Shown: positions 33,631-43,111, counted from the first letter of the stretch. The stretch is DNA of 48,472 nucleotides from Synechococcales cyanobacterium M55_K2018_004 (GCA_015295905.1 DVEB01000087.1:1-48472), one strand, 5' to 3'. A program made the numbers and translations. The notes: generated from the letters alone by a model not told the origin.

Positions 33631-33910
33631 TTTACGGTGCTACACGCTCATGCTGTCAAACGCGTTTTGTGGGAAACCCTGCTGCGTGGGGTTTCCCACA
33701 AGACGCGTTGTCCTAACCGATGCGCGTAGCGCTGTAGCAGCAACGTTCACGGTGCATCCTTAGTTTGAGCAGGAGATAGACTGCATCAGCCCAGCATCCT
33801 TCAGATTGTGGTGACCGCTTGAGGGGGCAGACTGAAGTCAGCACAACAACCGAGCACGACACGCAATTCCCCCACAAGCTACGTAGGTTTGCAGCTTTCA
33901 GCACCGTAAA
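33631..33910. repeat. 280-bp segment with 11-bp terminal inverted repeats, containing palindrome family Q
   Basis: TTTACGGTGCT (33631-33641) and AGCACCGTAAA (33900-33910) are exact complements. Within it, 33660-33710 is a strong hairpin (ACGCGTTTTGTGGGAAACCC pairing with GGGTTTCCCACAAGACGCGT) and GCGCGTAGCGC follows, as in the repeats at 19220 and 45250. Non-coding in all frames. It could be a non-autonomous mobile element. Confidence 0.5.
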
Positions 33911-34004
33911 CATACCTTGTCAGACCTGACGCAAACCAGCAGCATGAGTTGCTGATTTTTGGCAGCGCTTCATCCCCAAAATCTGTCAGAATAGGACTGA
34001 TGTA

Positions 34005-34403
34005 CTATTCTTTGGGGAGGAGTGCCATGACCTGATCGACAAATTGCTGATGGTCAACCACGGGCTTTGAGATGTAGTCATCCGCGCCGCTCTGTTGCAA
34101 AAAGTTTTCGCGATCGCCCTCCATCGCATGGGCAGTCACCAGGATGATGGGGAGGTGCGCCGTTTGTGGATCGGCCTTGAGCATTTGGGTAATCTTAATG
34201 CCATCCACTGCCTTGCCCTGGTAGACACTGTGGGATAGCGAAACATCCATCAAAATAATGTCCGCCTGATGCTCCTGGGCAATCTGCATGACTTCATCGA
34301 CATTTTCTGTGTGCTTGACATCCAACCCTCCACGCTTGCTCAGGATCTTGGAAAAGACCCGCGCGTTGGTCAGGTCATCCTCCACAATCAGCACCGTTTT
34401 CAT
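34005..34403 (-). CDS. Single-domain response regulator (DivK-like)
   Basis: 132 aa, receiver domain only. Acidic pair Asp9-Asp10 in IVEDD, phospho-acceptor Asp53 in IILMDVSL, Thr90 in LVTAHA, Lys113 in SKPVV. An insertion SHSVYQGKAVDGIK after the phospho-Asp is typical of cyanobacterial DivK/PatA-like receivers. No output domain, so it probably relays phosphate or binds a partner. No kinase is adjacent; the two orphan kinases earlier in the window are candidates only by proximity. It is divergent from gyrA. Confidence 0.92.
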   Translation of the reverse strand: MKTVLIVEDDLTNARVFSKILSKRGGLDVKHTENVDEVMQIAQEHQADIILMDVSLSHSVYQGKAVDGIKITQMLKADPQTAHLPIILVTAHAMEGDRENFLQQSGADDYISKPVVDHQQFVDQVMALLPKE

Positions 34404-34850
34404 AGGTTTCCCCGATTATTACGTCCTAAAAAATTAACTTACAAGCCAAGTTTGGTCTGATCAGGGATGTGATAAGAAACATTCACATTGTTCTCCCATC
34501 TTACAAAACCAAGATTTCCCTGGAGGTGGCATTCATTTACACAGAACCATGAATTTACCAATTCTTCTCATTCGTCCTAGCAACAACACAAGTCTTAGGG
34601 AGTAGGGGTTCTACCCCTCGCCACGGCAGAACTGCTGCTACAAGCGTGCCCACTTTGTGCCACACTTCTGCAGCAGCAGTGATGGCATCCTCATTCACTT
34701 ATCACTCGCTCTGTTCACTAGTTCTATTAACTAACCGGGTAAGTTAACAATGACAGTGAGCGTGATACAAGGAGAATAGAACACTCCACCTGTTCATCCT
34801 TGGCCCCCGGCCCCGCATTTATTGTTTCAATTCCCCCAAAAAGAACGCGA
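34404..34850. other. Regulatory region between receiver and gyrA-type genes
   Basis: 447 nt between divergent genes. Contains the small hairpin AGGGGT-TCT-ACCCCT (34604-34618), a spaced inverted repeat ACTGCTGCT (34631) / AGCAGCAGT (34672), and TTAACT...AAGTTAA near 34736-34750. No small gene seen. Confidence 0.45.
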
Positions 34851-37391
34851 ATGGCTAGACAGTTGAATCTCACCTCAGGACAAGTGGTCTCGACTGCACT
34901 TCACACTGAAGTGCAGCAGTCGTACCTGGAATACGCCATGAGCGTGATTGTGGGGCGTGCCCTACCGGATGTGCGCGATGGCCTCAAGCCAGTGCATCGT
35001 CGCATCCTCTACGCCATGCACGAGTTGGGGTTAACGCCCGATCGCCCCTTCCGCAAATGTGCCCGTGTGGTGGGGGATGTGTTGGGGAAATACCACCCCC
35101 ACGGTGACCAAGCTGTATACGATGCCCTGGTGCGGATGGTGCAGGACTTCTCTAGCCGTTATCCTCTGCTGGCAGGGCATGGCAACTTTGGCTCGGTGGA
35201 TGATGACCCCCCGGCAGCAATGCGCTACACCGAAACACGCCTCGCTCCCGTCAGCCATGAAGCGCTGCTGTCGGAAATCAGCGAGGCAACGGTCGATTTC
35301 ATCCCCAACTTCGATAATTCACAGCAGGAGCCTGTCGTTCTACCGGCTCAGTTGCCCTTCCTGTTGCTGAATGGTTCGTCGGGCATTGCGGTAGGCATGG
35401 CGACCAACATTCCCCCCCACAACCTTGCGGAACTGGTGGATGGCGCGATCGCTCTGATCGATAATCCAAATTTGCCAGACGAGGAACTGTTTGCTCTCAT
35501 CCCTGGCCCCGACTTCCCAACTGGCGGCGAAATTGTCGGCACTGATGGCATTCTCGATGCTTATCGGACAGGGCGCGGCAGTATTCCGATTCGAGGGATT
35601 GCTCAGTTCGAGGAAATTCAGCCAGGACGAGGCCGCCATCGTCGGCCTGCCATCATTGTGACGGAGTTGCCGTTTCAGGTGAACAAAGCCGGCTGGATCG
35701 AAAAAGTTGCGGAGCTCGTCAACCAGGGGCGGATCGAGGGGATCCAGGATATCCGGGATGAGAGCGATCGGGACGGGATGCGCGTGGTGATTGAACTCAA
35801 GCGAGAAACCAACGGTCAGCGCGTGCTCAACCAGTTGTATAAGCTCACGCCGCTACAGATCAACTTTGGGGCCATTTTCCTGGCCCTAGCCGATGGTCAG
35901 CCGCGCCAGATGTCCCTGCGGGAGATGCTCCAGCACTTCCTCACCTACCGCGAGCAAACGCTGACGCGCCAATACAGCAACGAACTGGAGCAGGCCGAAA
36001 ACCGGTTGCACTTGACAGAAGGGATGTTGCGGGCGCTGGAAAACTTGGACGCCATTATCGACATCCTGCGGCATGCCCCCGACGGCTCGACGGCAAAGGT
36101 TCAATTTCAGGAAGAATTTGAGTTGAGCGATCGCCAGTCTGATGCCATCCTCGCGATGCCCTTGCGGCGGCTGACGGGCATGGAGCGCCAGAAACTCCAG
36201 ACCGAGTATGACGAACTAGCAGCCCGTATGCAAGAACTGCGGACGCTACTAAACAATCGTAAGGAACTGTTGAAGTCTCTCAAGAAAGACCTGCGTGGCC
36301 TCAAGAAGAAATTTGCCGATCCGCGTCGTACGCGCATCCAGTCTACAGCCGAGAGAACCGAGGAAGCGGCAGCCCTAGCAGCAGCAACCCAAGAGTCTCA
36401 CGAGGTAGAAGAGGTGGTTTTGGAGTTTACCCAGCGGGGGTATGTGCGGCGCTCCACCCCTAAAGCCTTTGAGCGACAGCTTGCCAAACAAATCGAGCAG
36501 CCCACCCACACATTGGTGGCAAGCGAAGACCTTACCTTCCAGATTGAGGAAGCCAGGACAGATCAGGATTTGCTGTTGCTGACCCGCAGCGGTAAAGCCT
36601 ACACGGTAAAGGTGGGTGAGATCGCTCCCACCAGCCGCCAGTCGAAGGGGACTCCGCTGATCACCCTGTTGCCCCAAGCGGTCCAGGATGGCGATCGCGA
36701 CGCCCTAGTTGCACAATTTGTGCTGCGGGAAGACCTGGAAGAGTGGGACCTAGTCATGGTGACAGCGCAGGGACGGATCAAACGGCTGCCACTGTCGGAG
36801 TTTACCAGCATCACCGGACGAGGACTGACCGCCCTCAAACTGAAGGAGGACGACGTACTCCAACACGTCTTCCTGGCACAGACCGGCGACCATTTGGTGA
36901 TGGGAACCAGCGGTGGTCGAGTCCTCCGCTTTGAGGTAAATGACGATCAGTTGCCAGTCATGGGTCGTGCAGCCCAGGGCTTGCAGGCCGTGCGGTTGGG
37001 CAAGCAGGAACGCTTGGTGGGATGTGTTGCCCTGACCCCAGAGGATGAAGTACTGCTGGCCACTACCCAGGGGTATGGCAAACGAGTAGCGGTTAGCAGT
37101 CTGCGGATGGCAAACCGGGGCGATCTGGGCCTACAGGTTATGCAGTTTGCTAGCAAAACTGACCAATTGATTGGCTTGGTTCTGGTGTTACCAGGGACGA
37201 ACGTGACCTTACTGACCAGCGAGGACCGGATGGCCAGAATTCCCATGGCAGCAGTGCCCTTGGCAGGGAAGGATCACTCCGGTGAGCGACTGGTTAAGCT
37301 GAACAGGGGAGAACGCATTACCGCGCTAATTCCCCCCGCGCTGCCAGCGGAAGAGGAGGACGAGGCAGCCGCGATCGCCGAACCCGAGTAG
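34851..37391 (+). CDS. gyrA: Type IIA topoisomerase A subunit (GyrA/ParC-like)
   Basis: 846 aa from ATG 34851 ([13 protein letters not shown]); an upstream in-frame TTG at 34800 is less likely. N-terminal breakage-reunion domain with active-site Tyr126 in [10 protein letters not shown], helix motif [17 protein letters not shown], then a coiled coil (about 430-510) and a C-terminal beta-pinwheel. In the pinwheel I cannot find a canonical GyrA-box (Q-R-R-G-G-K-G); the first blade reads [10 protein letters not shown]. It may therefore be the second, ParC-like paralogue that many cyanobacteria carry. Gln87 stands where E. coli GyrA has Ser83. The product is a DNA-cleaving topoisomerase subunit; gyrA versus parC is unresolved. 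Confidence 0.85.
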   Translation: MARQLNLTSGQVVSTALHTEVQQSYLEYAMSVIVGRALPDVRDGLKPVHRRILYAMHELGLTPDRPFRKCARVVGDVLGKYHPHGDQAVYDALVRMVQDFSSRYPLLAGHGNFGSVDDDPPAAMRYTETRLAPVSHEALLSEISEATVDFIPNFDNSQQEPVVLPAQLPFLLLNGSSGIAVGMATNIPPHNLAELVDGAIALIDNPNLPDEELFALIPGPDFPTGGEIVGTDGILDAYRTGRGSIPIRGIAQFEEIQPGRGRHRRPAIIVTELPFQVNKAGWIEKVAELVNQGRIEGIQDIRDESDRDGMRVVIELKRETNGQRVLNQLYKLTPLQINFGAIFLALADGQPRQMSLREMLQHFLTYREQTLTRQYSNELEQAENRLHLTEGMLRALENLDAIIDILRHAPDGSTAKVQFQEEFELSDRQSDAILAMPLRRLTGMERQKLQTEYDELAARMQELRTLLNNRKELLKSLKKDLRGLKKKFADPRRTRIQSTAERTEEAAALAAATQESHEVEEVVLEFTQRGYVRRSTPKAFERQLAKQIEQPTHTLVASEDLTFQIEEARTDQDLLLLTRSGKAYTVKVGEIAPTSRQSKGTPLITLLPQAVQDGDRDALVAQFVLREDLEEWDLVMVTAQGRIKRLPLSEFTSITGRGLTALKLKEDDVLQHVFLAQTGDHLVMGTSGGRVLRFEVNDDQLPVMGRAAQGLQAVRLGKQERLVGCVALTPEDEVLLATTQGYGKRVAVSSLRMANRGDLGLQVMQFASKTDQLIGLVLVLPGTNVTLLTSEDRMARIPMAAVPLAGKDHSGERLVKLNRGERITALIPPALPAEEEDEAAAIAEPE

Positions 37392-37678
37392 TGTCTTGTT
37401 GAGAAATTGGTGCAGCGTCTTTGATCTGGCGCAAATTTAGTCCCCCATAATTTAGCGCAAGCGAGCAGGACGTTCGATTGACTCAGGAGTCCCGAAGGGC
37501 AAAGTTAATCACCCACAAGCGCACCCACAAGCGATCCCTTGCAGGGGGGGCAGCGTTGCCCCCCGGCTGGGGGTCTAGGGAATGGCATCCCCCCGGTTTA
37601 AACCCCCAACACCCTGTCAAGAATTGTGCCTCCATACGCGAAAATAAGCAGAGATTCCATCCATCCCTATCGTTCACC
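37392..37678. other. G-rich structured intergenic region
   Basis: Holds a 12-bp tandem repeat (CACCCACAAGCG twice, near 37510-37533) and a strong hairpin GGGGGGCA-GCGT-TGCCCCCC (37545-37564), followed by more G/C runs. It may end gyrA transcription or stall polymerase. It may also be leader RNA for the ABC ATPase gene. Confidence 0.5.
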
Positions 37679-38950
37679 GTGGCGCAGGTTGTCCTAGAGA
37701 ACATCTACAAAAGTTTTCCCCGTCGGTCACAGTCCGCACCGGGTGAAGCCGATGCTGTCAGCGTTTTGCGACGCATCAACTTAGCGGTGCGCGATGGTGA
37801 GTTTATGGTGTTAGTAGGGCCGAGTGGTTGTGGCAAAAGTACGCTGCTGCGGCTGATTGCAGGTCTGGAGCGGGCTACCGGAGGCAATATTTGGGTGGGC
37901 GATCGCCTCGTTAACGACCTTCCGCCCAAGCAGCGGGACATTGCGATGGTGTTCCAAAGCTACGCCCTTTACCCCCACATGACGGTCTACGAAAACCTGG
38001 CTTTTGGTCTGCGGCGCACTGCCCAGGCAACTCCCCCTCGTCTTGAGGCAGACTCCCAGTCTACGGCGTCCACCACCGCCAGAACCCTACCCATCTGGAC
38101 TCAAGATCTGCTCGTCAGCGCCACCCGCTCCTTACCGAAGGGGTTGCGCTACATGACCGACCGGGAAAGGGCGATCGCCCAGCGAGTGCAGACTGTCGCT
38201 CAAATGCTGCAGATTGAACCACTGTTAGACCGTTTTCCCAAACAACTGTCAGGTGGGCAGAAGCAACGGGTGGCATTGGGACGGGCAATGGCGCGGAATC
38301 CCCAGGTGTTTTTGATGGATGAACCGCTGAGTAACCTGGATGCCAAACTCCGGACAGAGACGCGATCGCAGATCGTGGCGCTGCAACGCCAACTGGGCAC
38401 CACCACAATCTACGTCACACACGACCAGACGGAAGCGATGACAATGGGCGATCGCATTGCTGTGTTGAATGGCGGCCAGATCCAGCAGATTGCCACGCCC
38501 CTGCAACTTTACAACCGGCCTGCCAATCGCTTTGTAGCAGAGTTCATCGGCTCGCCGCCCATGAACTTCCTACCAGTGCAGGTGAAGGGTGCGCTGGTGA
38601 TCAGCCATCCCCAGTTCCGCATGACCCTCCCCGGCAACTGGGAAGCCGCTCTGCGCGATTACCAAGGCAAAACAGTTTCGCTAGGCATCCGCCCCGAACA
38701 CTTCACAATCGCAGTCCCCGCTCCCAAAAACTTACCCGTAACGGTGGAACGATTGGAAGCACTGGGATCTGACACTTACCTGACTGTGACCCCTAAGGGG
38801 GCATCCTTCCACACAGCCAACCTCTTGCAGGTGCGGGTGGAACCCGATCGCCCCATCTCCCTGGGTGAGGAACTCTGGCTGTCACTAGCTCCTGACAAAC
38901 TGCACCTGTTTGATGACCAGACTGGAGAAGCGATCGCACCGCTGCAATAG
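37679..38950 (+). CDS. MalK/UgpC-type ABC transporter ATP-binding protein
   Basis: 423 aa starting at GTG 37679 (MAQVVLENIYKSFPRR). ATP-binding subunit of a sugar or glycerol-phosphate type importer. Walker A GPSGCGKST 47-55, Q-loop Gln93, signature LSGGQ 190-194, Walker B VFLMDEP 210-216, H-loop His248, then the regulatory C-terminal OB domains (GIRPEHF, LHLFDDQTGEAI). An insertion of about 50 residues at 113-165 lies between the Q-loop and the signature (includes SATRSLPKGLRYMTDRERAI); I recall similar ones in other cyanobacteria. No permease or binding protein is nearby, so it may serve several transporters. Ends 1 nt from the convergent EVE gene. Confidence 0.9.
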   Translation: MAQVVLENIYKSFPRRSQSAPGEADAVSVLRRINLAVRDGEFMVLVGPSGCGKSTLLRLIAGLERATGGNIWVGDRLVNDLPPKQRDIAMVFQSYALYPHMTVYENLAFGLRRTAQATPPRLEADSQSTASTTARTLPIWTQDLLVSATRSLPKGLRYMTDRERAIAQRVQTVAQMLQIEPLLDRFPKQLSGGQKQRVALGRAMARNPQVFLMDEPLSNLDAKLRTETRSQIVALQRQLGTTTIYVTHDQTEAMTMGDRIAVLNGGQIQQIATPLQLYNRPANRFVAEFIGSPPMNFLPVQVKGALVISHPQFRMTLPGNWEAALRDYQGKTVSLGIRPEHFTIAVPAPKNLPVTVERLEALGSDTYLTVTPKGASFHTANLLQVRVEPDRPISLGEELWLSLAPDKLHLFDDQTGEAIAPLQ

Positions 38951-38951
38951 C

Positions 38952-39404
38952 TCAGCGAGCCATTGCAAGAATCTTCTGGGCGATCGCCTCATCAACAGGC
39001 ATCACCGATAGACGGTTGCCCTGCCGCACAACCCAGAGTTCATCGGGTGAAAACGTCTGACGCAACATTTCCAGCGTCACCATGGTGGGAAACTGCTCAA
39101 CAAACTCCACCACCACCGTGCGCCAGCGGGGATTGTCCGGGGAAGACTTAGCATCAAAGTATTTGCTTTTGGGATCAAACTGGCTAGGATCCACAATGTC
39201 GGGTTTAGACACCGTCATCAGGCCAACGATCCCCGGCGGCGTGGTGTTGGAGTGATAAAAAAAAGCCAAGTCACCGGCTTGCATCGAACGCAGGAAGTTG
39301 CGGGCTTGATAGTTTCGCACCCCATCCCAAACCGTTTCAGTATCACGTTGCAGGTCAGTGATGCTGTAAACATCAGGTTCAGACTTCATCAACCAGTAGG
39401 CCAT
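38952..39404 (-). CDS. EVE-domain protein (thymocyte nuclear protein 1-like)
   Basis: 150 aa from ATG 39404 (MAYWLMKSEPDVYSI); an upstream open frame exists but does not fit the family. PUA-like EVE fold with MKSEPDVYSI, TVWDGVRNYQARNFLRSMQ, GDLAFFYHSNTTPPGIVGLM, and WRTVVVEFVEQFPTMVTLEM. The aromatic pocket is expected to bind modified bases in DNA or RNA. Function in bacteria is not settled. Its 3' end nearly touches the MalK-type gene, and the tail-to-tail overlap leaves no room for separate terminators. Confidence 0.9.
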   Translation of the reverse strand: MAYWLMKSEPDVYSITDLQRDTETVWDGVRNYQARNFLRSMQAGDLAFFYHSNTTPPGIVGLMTVSKPDIVDPSQFDPKSKYFDAKSSPDNPRWRTVVVEFVEQFPTMVTLEMLRQTFSPDELWVVRQGNRLSVMPVDEAIAQKILAMAR

Positions 39405-39505
39405 AGACGCGAGGCAGAGGAATGGGTGTGAATGCTTCAGAAGAGAGGCGATCGCCCCCTTCAAGTCAGAGACAATTGTAGACTATAGCAACCACAGGGA
39501 TACCG

Positions 39506-39552
39506 AAGGTCAGTTCTAGTGAAGCGGGTTTCAGCCTATGCCGAATCACGTT
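39506..39552 (-). mobile_element. Element P, copy I1 (minimal, hairpins lost)
   Basis: 47 bp on the minus strand: AACGTGATTCGGCATAGGCT, then GAAACCCGC joined to TTCACTAGAACTGACCTT. Both hairpins are absent, as in the copy at 24834. Lies next to another, larger copy, as a tandem pair. Confidence 0.65.
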
Positions 39553-39556
39553 AGGT

Positions 39557-39696
39557 AACAGCAGTTCTAGTGAAGCGGATTTAGGGACACCGCGCCGGGC
39601 GCGGTGCCCTAAGTTCTCGATTTCCGTGTGTGCGGATTTCCGTGTGTGCGTCGCGCTCGGCACATCAAGGGTTTCAGCTTGTCCGAAATGCCCGTT
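39557..39696 (-). mobile_element. Element P, copy I2 (mosaic)
   Basis: Contains hairpin 2 (TTAGGGACACCGCGCCGGGC with GCGCGGTGCCCTAA), a short tandem duplication of ATTTCCGTGTGTGCG inside hairpin 1, and a left-type end with AACGGGCATTTCGGACAAGC. The AACGGGCAT variant of the end also occurs in copy C (11020). Confidence 0.65.
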
Positions 39697-39743
39697 TGAG
39701 TAGGCTGTGCCCACTAAAGTATCCCACTTTCAACCGATTGAGC

Positions 39744-41207
39744 CTAACGATTGGTGCGGGGATTGATGAACGGAGCCGGTGGAGAAAACGAATTGGCAGA
39801 GTCGTGGTGATCGGATTCCTCCGCAGGAGCTAACTGCTCAATGCGGATTTGGTTGAGTCGTGGTCCCTGAACGGAAGCAACCGTAAATTCTAAATTTCTG
39901 AACCGCAGACGTTCGCCCTGGGCCGGGATTTTCTGCATTTGATGGATCAGAAAGCCCCCTAGAGTTTGGTAGGACTCTTCAACCGGAAGATCCAGGTTCA
40001 GTTGGTCGTTCACTTCATCGAGGTCAAGCTGGGCTTGCACTAACACAGTGTGATCGTCAAGGAACTGAATGTCAGACTCCGCGCCTGGTTCTTCGGGTTC
40101 TTCGGGGTAGCCGATGATCTCAGAGGCCAAATCCTTTAAGGTAACTAGGCCAGCAGTGCCACCAAACTCATCCACCACCATCACCAAGGCCTGCCGAGAG
40201 CGTTGCATCAGTTGCAGCAACTCGCTCAGGGGAATATGCTCGGGGACAAACTTGGCCGGACGGATCCATGGTTTAATTGGGCTTTCCAGAGTCAGTAGCC
40301 CTTGGGAGAGCGGAGCCGCTAGCTCTTTGAAGTAGACAATCCCCTTAATGTCGTCCAGAGATTCTCCCATAACAGGATAGCGGGAGTGGCGGGACTCTGC
40401 TACAAGATGCAGCAGCATCTGAAACGTCGCATCTTCGGGAACTGCCACAATGTCAATGCGGGGCACCATCACTTCTCGTACCGAAACATCGGCGAACTCC
40501 AACACATTGCTCAGCAGTTCGCGCTCCTCGGCCTCTAGCCCCGGTGACTCAGCACTGGTTTGAATGATCAGTTGCAGTTCTTCCGGTGTGACCCGATTGT
40601 ACCAACCCTGGCCACTGTACTGAATGCCAACTAGCTTAAGTAGCCAGCGGGTAGACTGGTTGAGGATCCAGATAAACGGGTTGAAGAAGCGGGCGATCGC
40701 CAGACTAGGTGGCCCCAAAAGCCGAGCAAGCTGTTCTGGATAGAGCAATGCAACTGACTTAGGACAAAGCTCGCCCAGCACAATTTGCAGGTAGGCAATT
40801 AACAGGAATGCTGCGGGGACTGCAATGGAGTGAACAATAAATTGTTGCAGGGTTGGGGGGAGGGGGAGTTGCTCTGTCCAGTAACGCAAGAGCACTGCCA
40901 TCGTGCTTTCGCCAATCCAGCCAAGCGCCAGACTAGAGAGGGTAATGCCCAGTTGTGCAGTGGAAAGCAGGCGCTCAATGCCACGTTGTAAGTCCTGCAC
41001 CGTCCTAGCCTGCACATCTCCAGCAGAAGCAAGTTGATTGATCCGCGACTGGCGAACCGAAACAATGGAAAATTCCGCAGTGACGAAGAAGGCATTAATC
41101 GCAATCAACAGCAGCACAGAGAACAATCTCAGGGCAATATCTGCACCTGTCAATCGGAGGGGAAGGTCGGCAGGAGGTGCCTGGGCAAGCGGGATCATCC
41201 TTGGCAA
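39744..41207 (-). CDS. CNNM/CorC-HlyC family membrane protein
   Basis: 487 aa. A DUF21 transmembrane domain at about 20-200 (LFSVLLLIAINAFFVTAEFS, LGITLSSLALGWIGESTMAV, IAVPAAFLLIAYLQIVLGEL), two CBS domains at about 225-345 (VREVMVPRIDIVAVPEDATF, LLQLMQRSRQALVMVVDEFG) and a C-terminal CorC_HlyC domain at about 365-455. Homologues are ion transporters (Mg2+ or Co2+ export) or are named hemolysins from old activity claims. The N-terminal three residues may not be translated; ATG 41198 is an alternative. It precedes the membrane-anchored gene on the same strand, with element P downstream. Confidence 0.92.
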   Translation of the reverse strand: MPRMIPLAQAPPADLPLRLTGADIALRLFSVLLLIAINAFFVTAEFSIVSVRQSRINQLASAGDVQARTVQDLQRGIERLLSTAQLGITLSSLALGWIGESTMAVLLRYWTEQLPLPPTLQQFIVHSIAVPAAFLLIAYLQIVLGELCPKSVALLYPEQLARLLGPPSLAIARFFNPFIWILNQSTRWLLKLVGIQYSGQGWYNRVTPEELQLIIQTSAESPGLEAEERELLSNVLEFADVSVREVMVPRIDIVAVPEDATFQMLLHLVAESRHSRYPVMGESLDDIKGIVYFKELAAPLSQGLLTLESPIKPWIRPAKFVPEHIPLSELLQLMQRSRQALVMVVDEFGGTAGLVTLKDLASEIIGYPEEPEEPGAESDIQFLDDHTVLVQAQLDLDEVNDQLNLDLPVEESYQTLGGFLIHQMQKIPAQGERLRFRNLEFTVASVQGPRLNQIRIEQLAPAEESDHHDSANSFSPPAPFINPRTNR

Positions 41208-41270
41208 TGAAGACAGAACAACAGCAGCAATCTTTCTTGAGGATGGTTGTTCAAGGGTTGTTCGCGAGGC

Positions 41271-41924
41271 TTACCGCACGACAGGAATACCAGAGAGTTC
41301 AAACTTCAGTTGCTGGTCAGGATAGTCCATCAATGTTAAAGACAGAGTTTCAGAACCCGCGAGCAACGCCAGAGGAATACTGATAGTACCAGCAAACACT
41401 TCTCCGCCGGGGGGAAGTTCTCCCGGCAACCCTTCGGTATTGGCGTTAAACATCTTCCCCTGGTTGTCGGTCAAGCTGAGGGAACTATAGAGAAACTTGA
41501 CAGGGGTATTGCTGCTGTTTTGCAAACTGACGTTAAGTAACAAAACATCGCCCTGCTTTTGGGCGTTGAGTACCTGTAGGGTGACCCCTTGAACTTCGCT
41601 GCTAATAGGAAAGTTGCCGTTGGAGGGTGGCGTGACTTGAGGCGTGGGGCTGGGAGCAACGGGGGCAACAGCGGCGGGCGAAGCAGGTTTACCAGAGATA
41701 CGAGCTTGTACGTCTGCCAAAATCTTTTCTTCGGGCACTATCATCATGGCCTGGTGAGCAGCCTTTTTCTTGTTGGCTTCCCCCACTGCTGTAGGGCGCA
41801 AGTCTGGTTGAGTAATGCCTTTGAGGGCTTCACGACCCAGGGCATAGCCGAGGGAGGCACTGACGAAACCAGCACCCATCATCAGGGTTAGCAGCAGTAA
41901 GGTAAGAATGACAGTGGGGTTCAC
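41271..41924 (-). CDS. Membrane-anchored protein with beta-sandwich-like domain
   Basis: 217 aa. One N-terminal transmembrane segment (VILTLLLLTLMMGAGFVSAS), a charged middle (GEANKKKAAHQAMMIVPEEK), a Pro/Ala/Thr-rich linker, and a C-terminal region of about 110 residues with regular beta pattern: VTLQVLNAQKQGDVLLLNVS, then PVKFLYSSLSLTDNQGKMF. It resembles Ig-like or DUF4352-type domains by pattern only. Probably extracytoplasmic. Transcribed ahead of the CorC gene with 63 nt between them, so probably one operon. Confidence 0.8.
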   Translation of the reverse strand: MNPTVILTLLLLTLMMGAGFVSASLGYALGREALKGITQPDLRPTAVGEANKKKAAHQAMMIVPEEKILADVQARISGKPASPAAVAPVAPSPTPQVTPPSNGNFPISSEVQGVTLQVLNAQKQGDVLLLNVSLQNSSNTPVKFLYSSLSLTDNQGKMFNANTEGLPGELPPGGEVFAGTISIPLALLAGSETLSLTLMDYPDQQLKFELSGIPVVR

Positions 41925-42230
41925 AGGCTCAAGGACTGAATAGCAAAGAGGATATAGAAGAGATGTTATGTGCCGATTGTAGACTGAGTTTCTGCAAACG
42001 GGTATGCCCCAGAGGGCGCTTTAAAGGTCTGACTATGAGTATCAACGGCTACGATCCCCCTGCATCTCCCTTAGAAACAGGGATTTTTCAACCTGTTTTC
42101 CGTCTTTTGAAGGAAAGCTCAGGGGGAATCTCTGAGTGCCGCATATTACAGGCCATTACTTTTTAGGCATCGTCTCAGTGTTGGTGATGTTAGGGACTCG
42201 TGTGAAACTAAAATTCTCATCGTGCATTCT

Positions 42231-42256
42231 GGTAGCCGTGGTGCGTTACGGCTACC
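42231..42256. repeat. Hairpin GGTAGCCGT/ACGGCTACC
   Basis: Nine-bp stem with an 8-nt loop. Sequences of this kind (GGTAGCCGTAACG) are recurrent in cyanobacterial intergenic DNA. Only this copy is seen in the window. Confidence 0.5.
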
Positions 42257-42317
42257 GCCTATCCATCCTACGACGGGTAGATTGCTTAGGTGCAAATTCC
42301 TGACAACAATTCTGCTG

Positions 42318-42442
42318 AAGATGAATTCCGGATAAGCTGAAGCTCCTGATGTTCCGTGCGCGTTGCACACGGAACATCAGGGGTTTTGGGGCACTGCGCT
42401 GAGCGCGGTGCCCCAAAACCCTGCTTAACCAGAACTGACGTT
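42318..42442 (+). mobile_element. Element P, copy J (complete)
   Basis: Left end AAGATGAATTCCGGATAAGC, hairpin 1 with CTGATGTTCCGTGCGCG / CACACGGAACATCAG (apex mismatched), hairpin 2 TTTTGGGGCACTGCGC...GCGCGGTGCCCCAAAA, right end CTTAACCAGAACTGACGTT. The flanks TGCTGAAGA and TGCTTATGT agree only partly, so a target duplication is possible but eroded. Confidence 0.85.
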
Positions 42443-42508
42443 GCTTATGTCTTTGTTGCTGCCCCCTGAAGCAATTCCCGTTATAAGCCTTAGGAGAGAT
42501 TTTAGGTT

Positions 42509-42567
42509 AACTGTGGCAGGCCACAGTTCCACCTCAAGAACAGTCCCACCTCAAGGACAGTTCACAC
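42509..42567. repeat. Palindrome and short direct repeat
   Basis: AACTGTGG-CAGG-CCACAGTT (42509-42528) is followed by two copies of CCACCTCAAGRACAGT. The region has no gene. It could be a mobile-element remnant. Confidence 0.5.
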
Positions 42568-42800
42568 CCGTCAGGTGCGAAACTCTTACTCTAGGTTTTT
42601 ATCCAAAGAATTGCTGCGATTAGAGTGAGTCATGATTTACCCCTTTTCTAAGGCAAGATACAATAGAAGCCTAATTTGGGGAGATGTTTGACTTTAGGTG
42701 CTAGTTTTGTGGTTGCAAGACTAGGGCGACTGGGTCAAACTTAGTATCAACTAGATGCTCATCTACTCCAAGACTCACCTGTTGGGTTGATTACATTAGA

Positions 42801-42873
42801 CCAGGGTTGGCCGAGCGGTTTAGGCAGCGAACTCATAATTCGCCTCAGGCAGGTTCGACCCCTGCACCCTGGA
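42801..42873 (+). tRNA. tRNA with CAU anticodon, probably tRNA-Ile2 (or Met)
   Basis: Cloverleaf with acceptor CCAGGGT/ACCCTGG plus A, D-arm TGGCCGAGCGGTTTAGGC, anticodon stem-loop GCGAACTCATAATTCGC (CAT), T-arm GCAGGTTCGACCCCTGC. The D-arm start TGGCcGA and the loop context CTCATAAT resemble tRNA-Ile(CAU), which is lysidine-modified and reads AUA, more than elongator tRNA-Met. Automated tools would report Met. No 3' CCA is encoded. Confidence 0.85.
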
Positions 42874-42961
42874 TTTTGGCAGCATTCGATCAGTTTGAGA
42901 TGCCTGATTCTAAGATGGATTGAGGAATGAGAGGCGTGCTCCGTGTACCTCTGATTTGAAG

Positions 42962-43085
42962 AACGTGAATTCCGGATAAACTACAATCTTTGATGTTCTG
43001 TGCGCGTCGCGCACGGAACATCAAAGGTTGCGGGGCACTGGGCGAGCGCGATGCCCCGCAACCCGCTTAACCAGAACTGACGTAA
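42962..43085 (+). mobile_element. Element P, copy K (complete)
   Basis: Left end AACGTGAATTCCGGATAAAC. Hairpin 1 arms are CAATCTTTGATGTTCTGTGC and GCACGGAACATCAAAGGTTG around GCGTCGC. Their two differences are T opposite G, that is, wobble pairs. Hairpin 2 is TTGCGGGGCA...TGCCCCGCAA, changed in matched pairs from the usual TTTTGGGGCA. The right end CTTAACCAGAACTGACGT lacks the final T. It lies just after the tRNA. Confidence 0.85.
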
Positions 43086-43111
43086 CGACTCAGGTACTTC
43101 TCGATGTGCCG

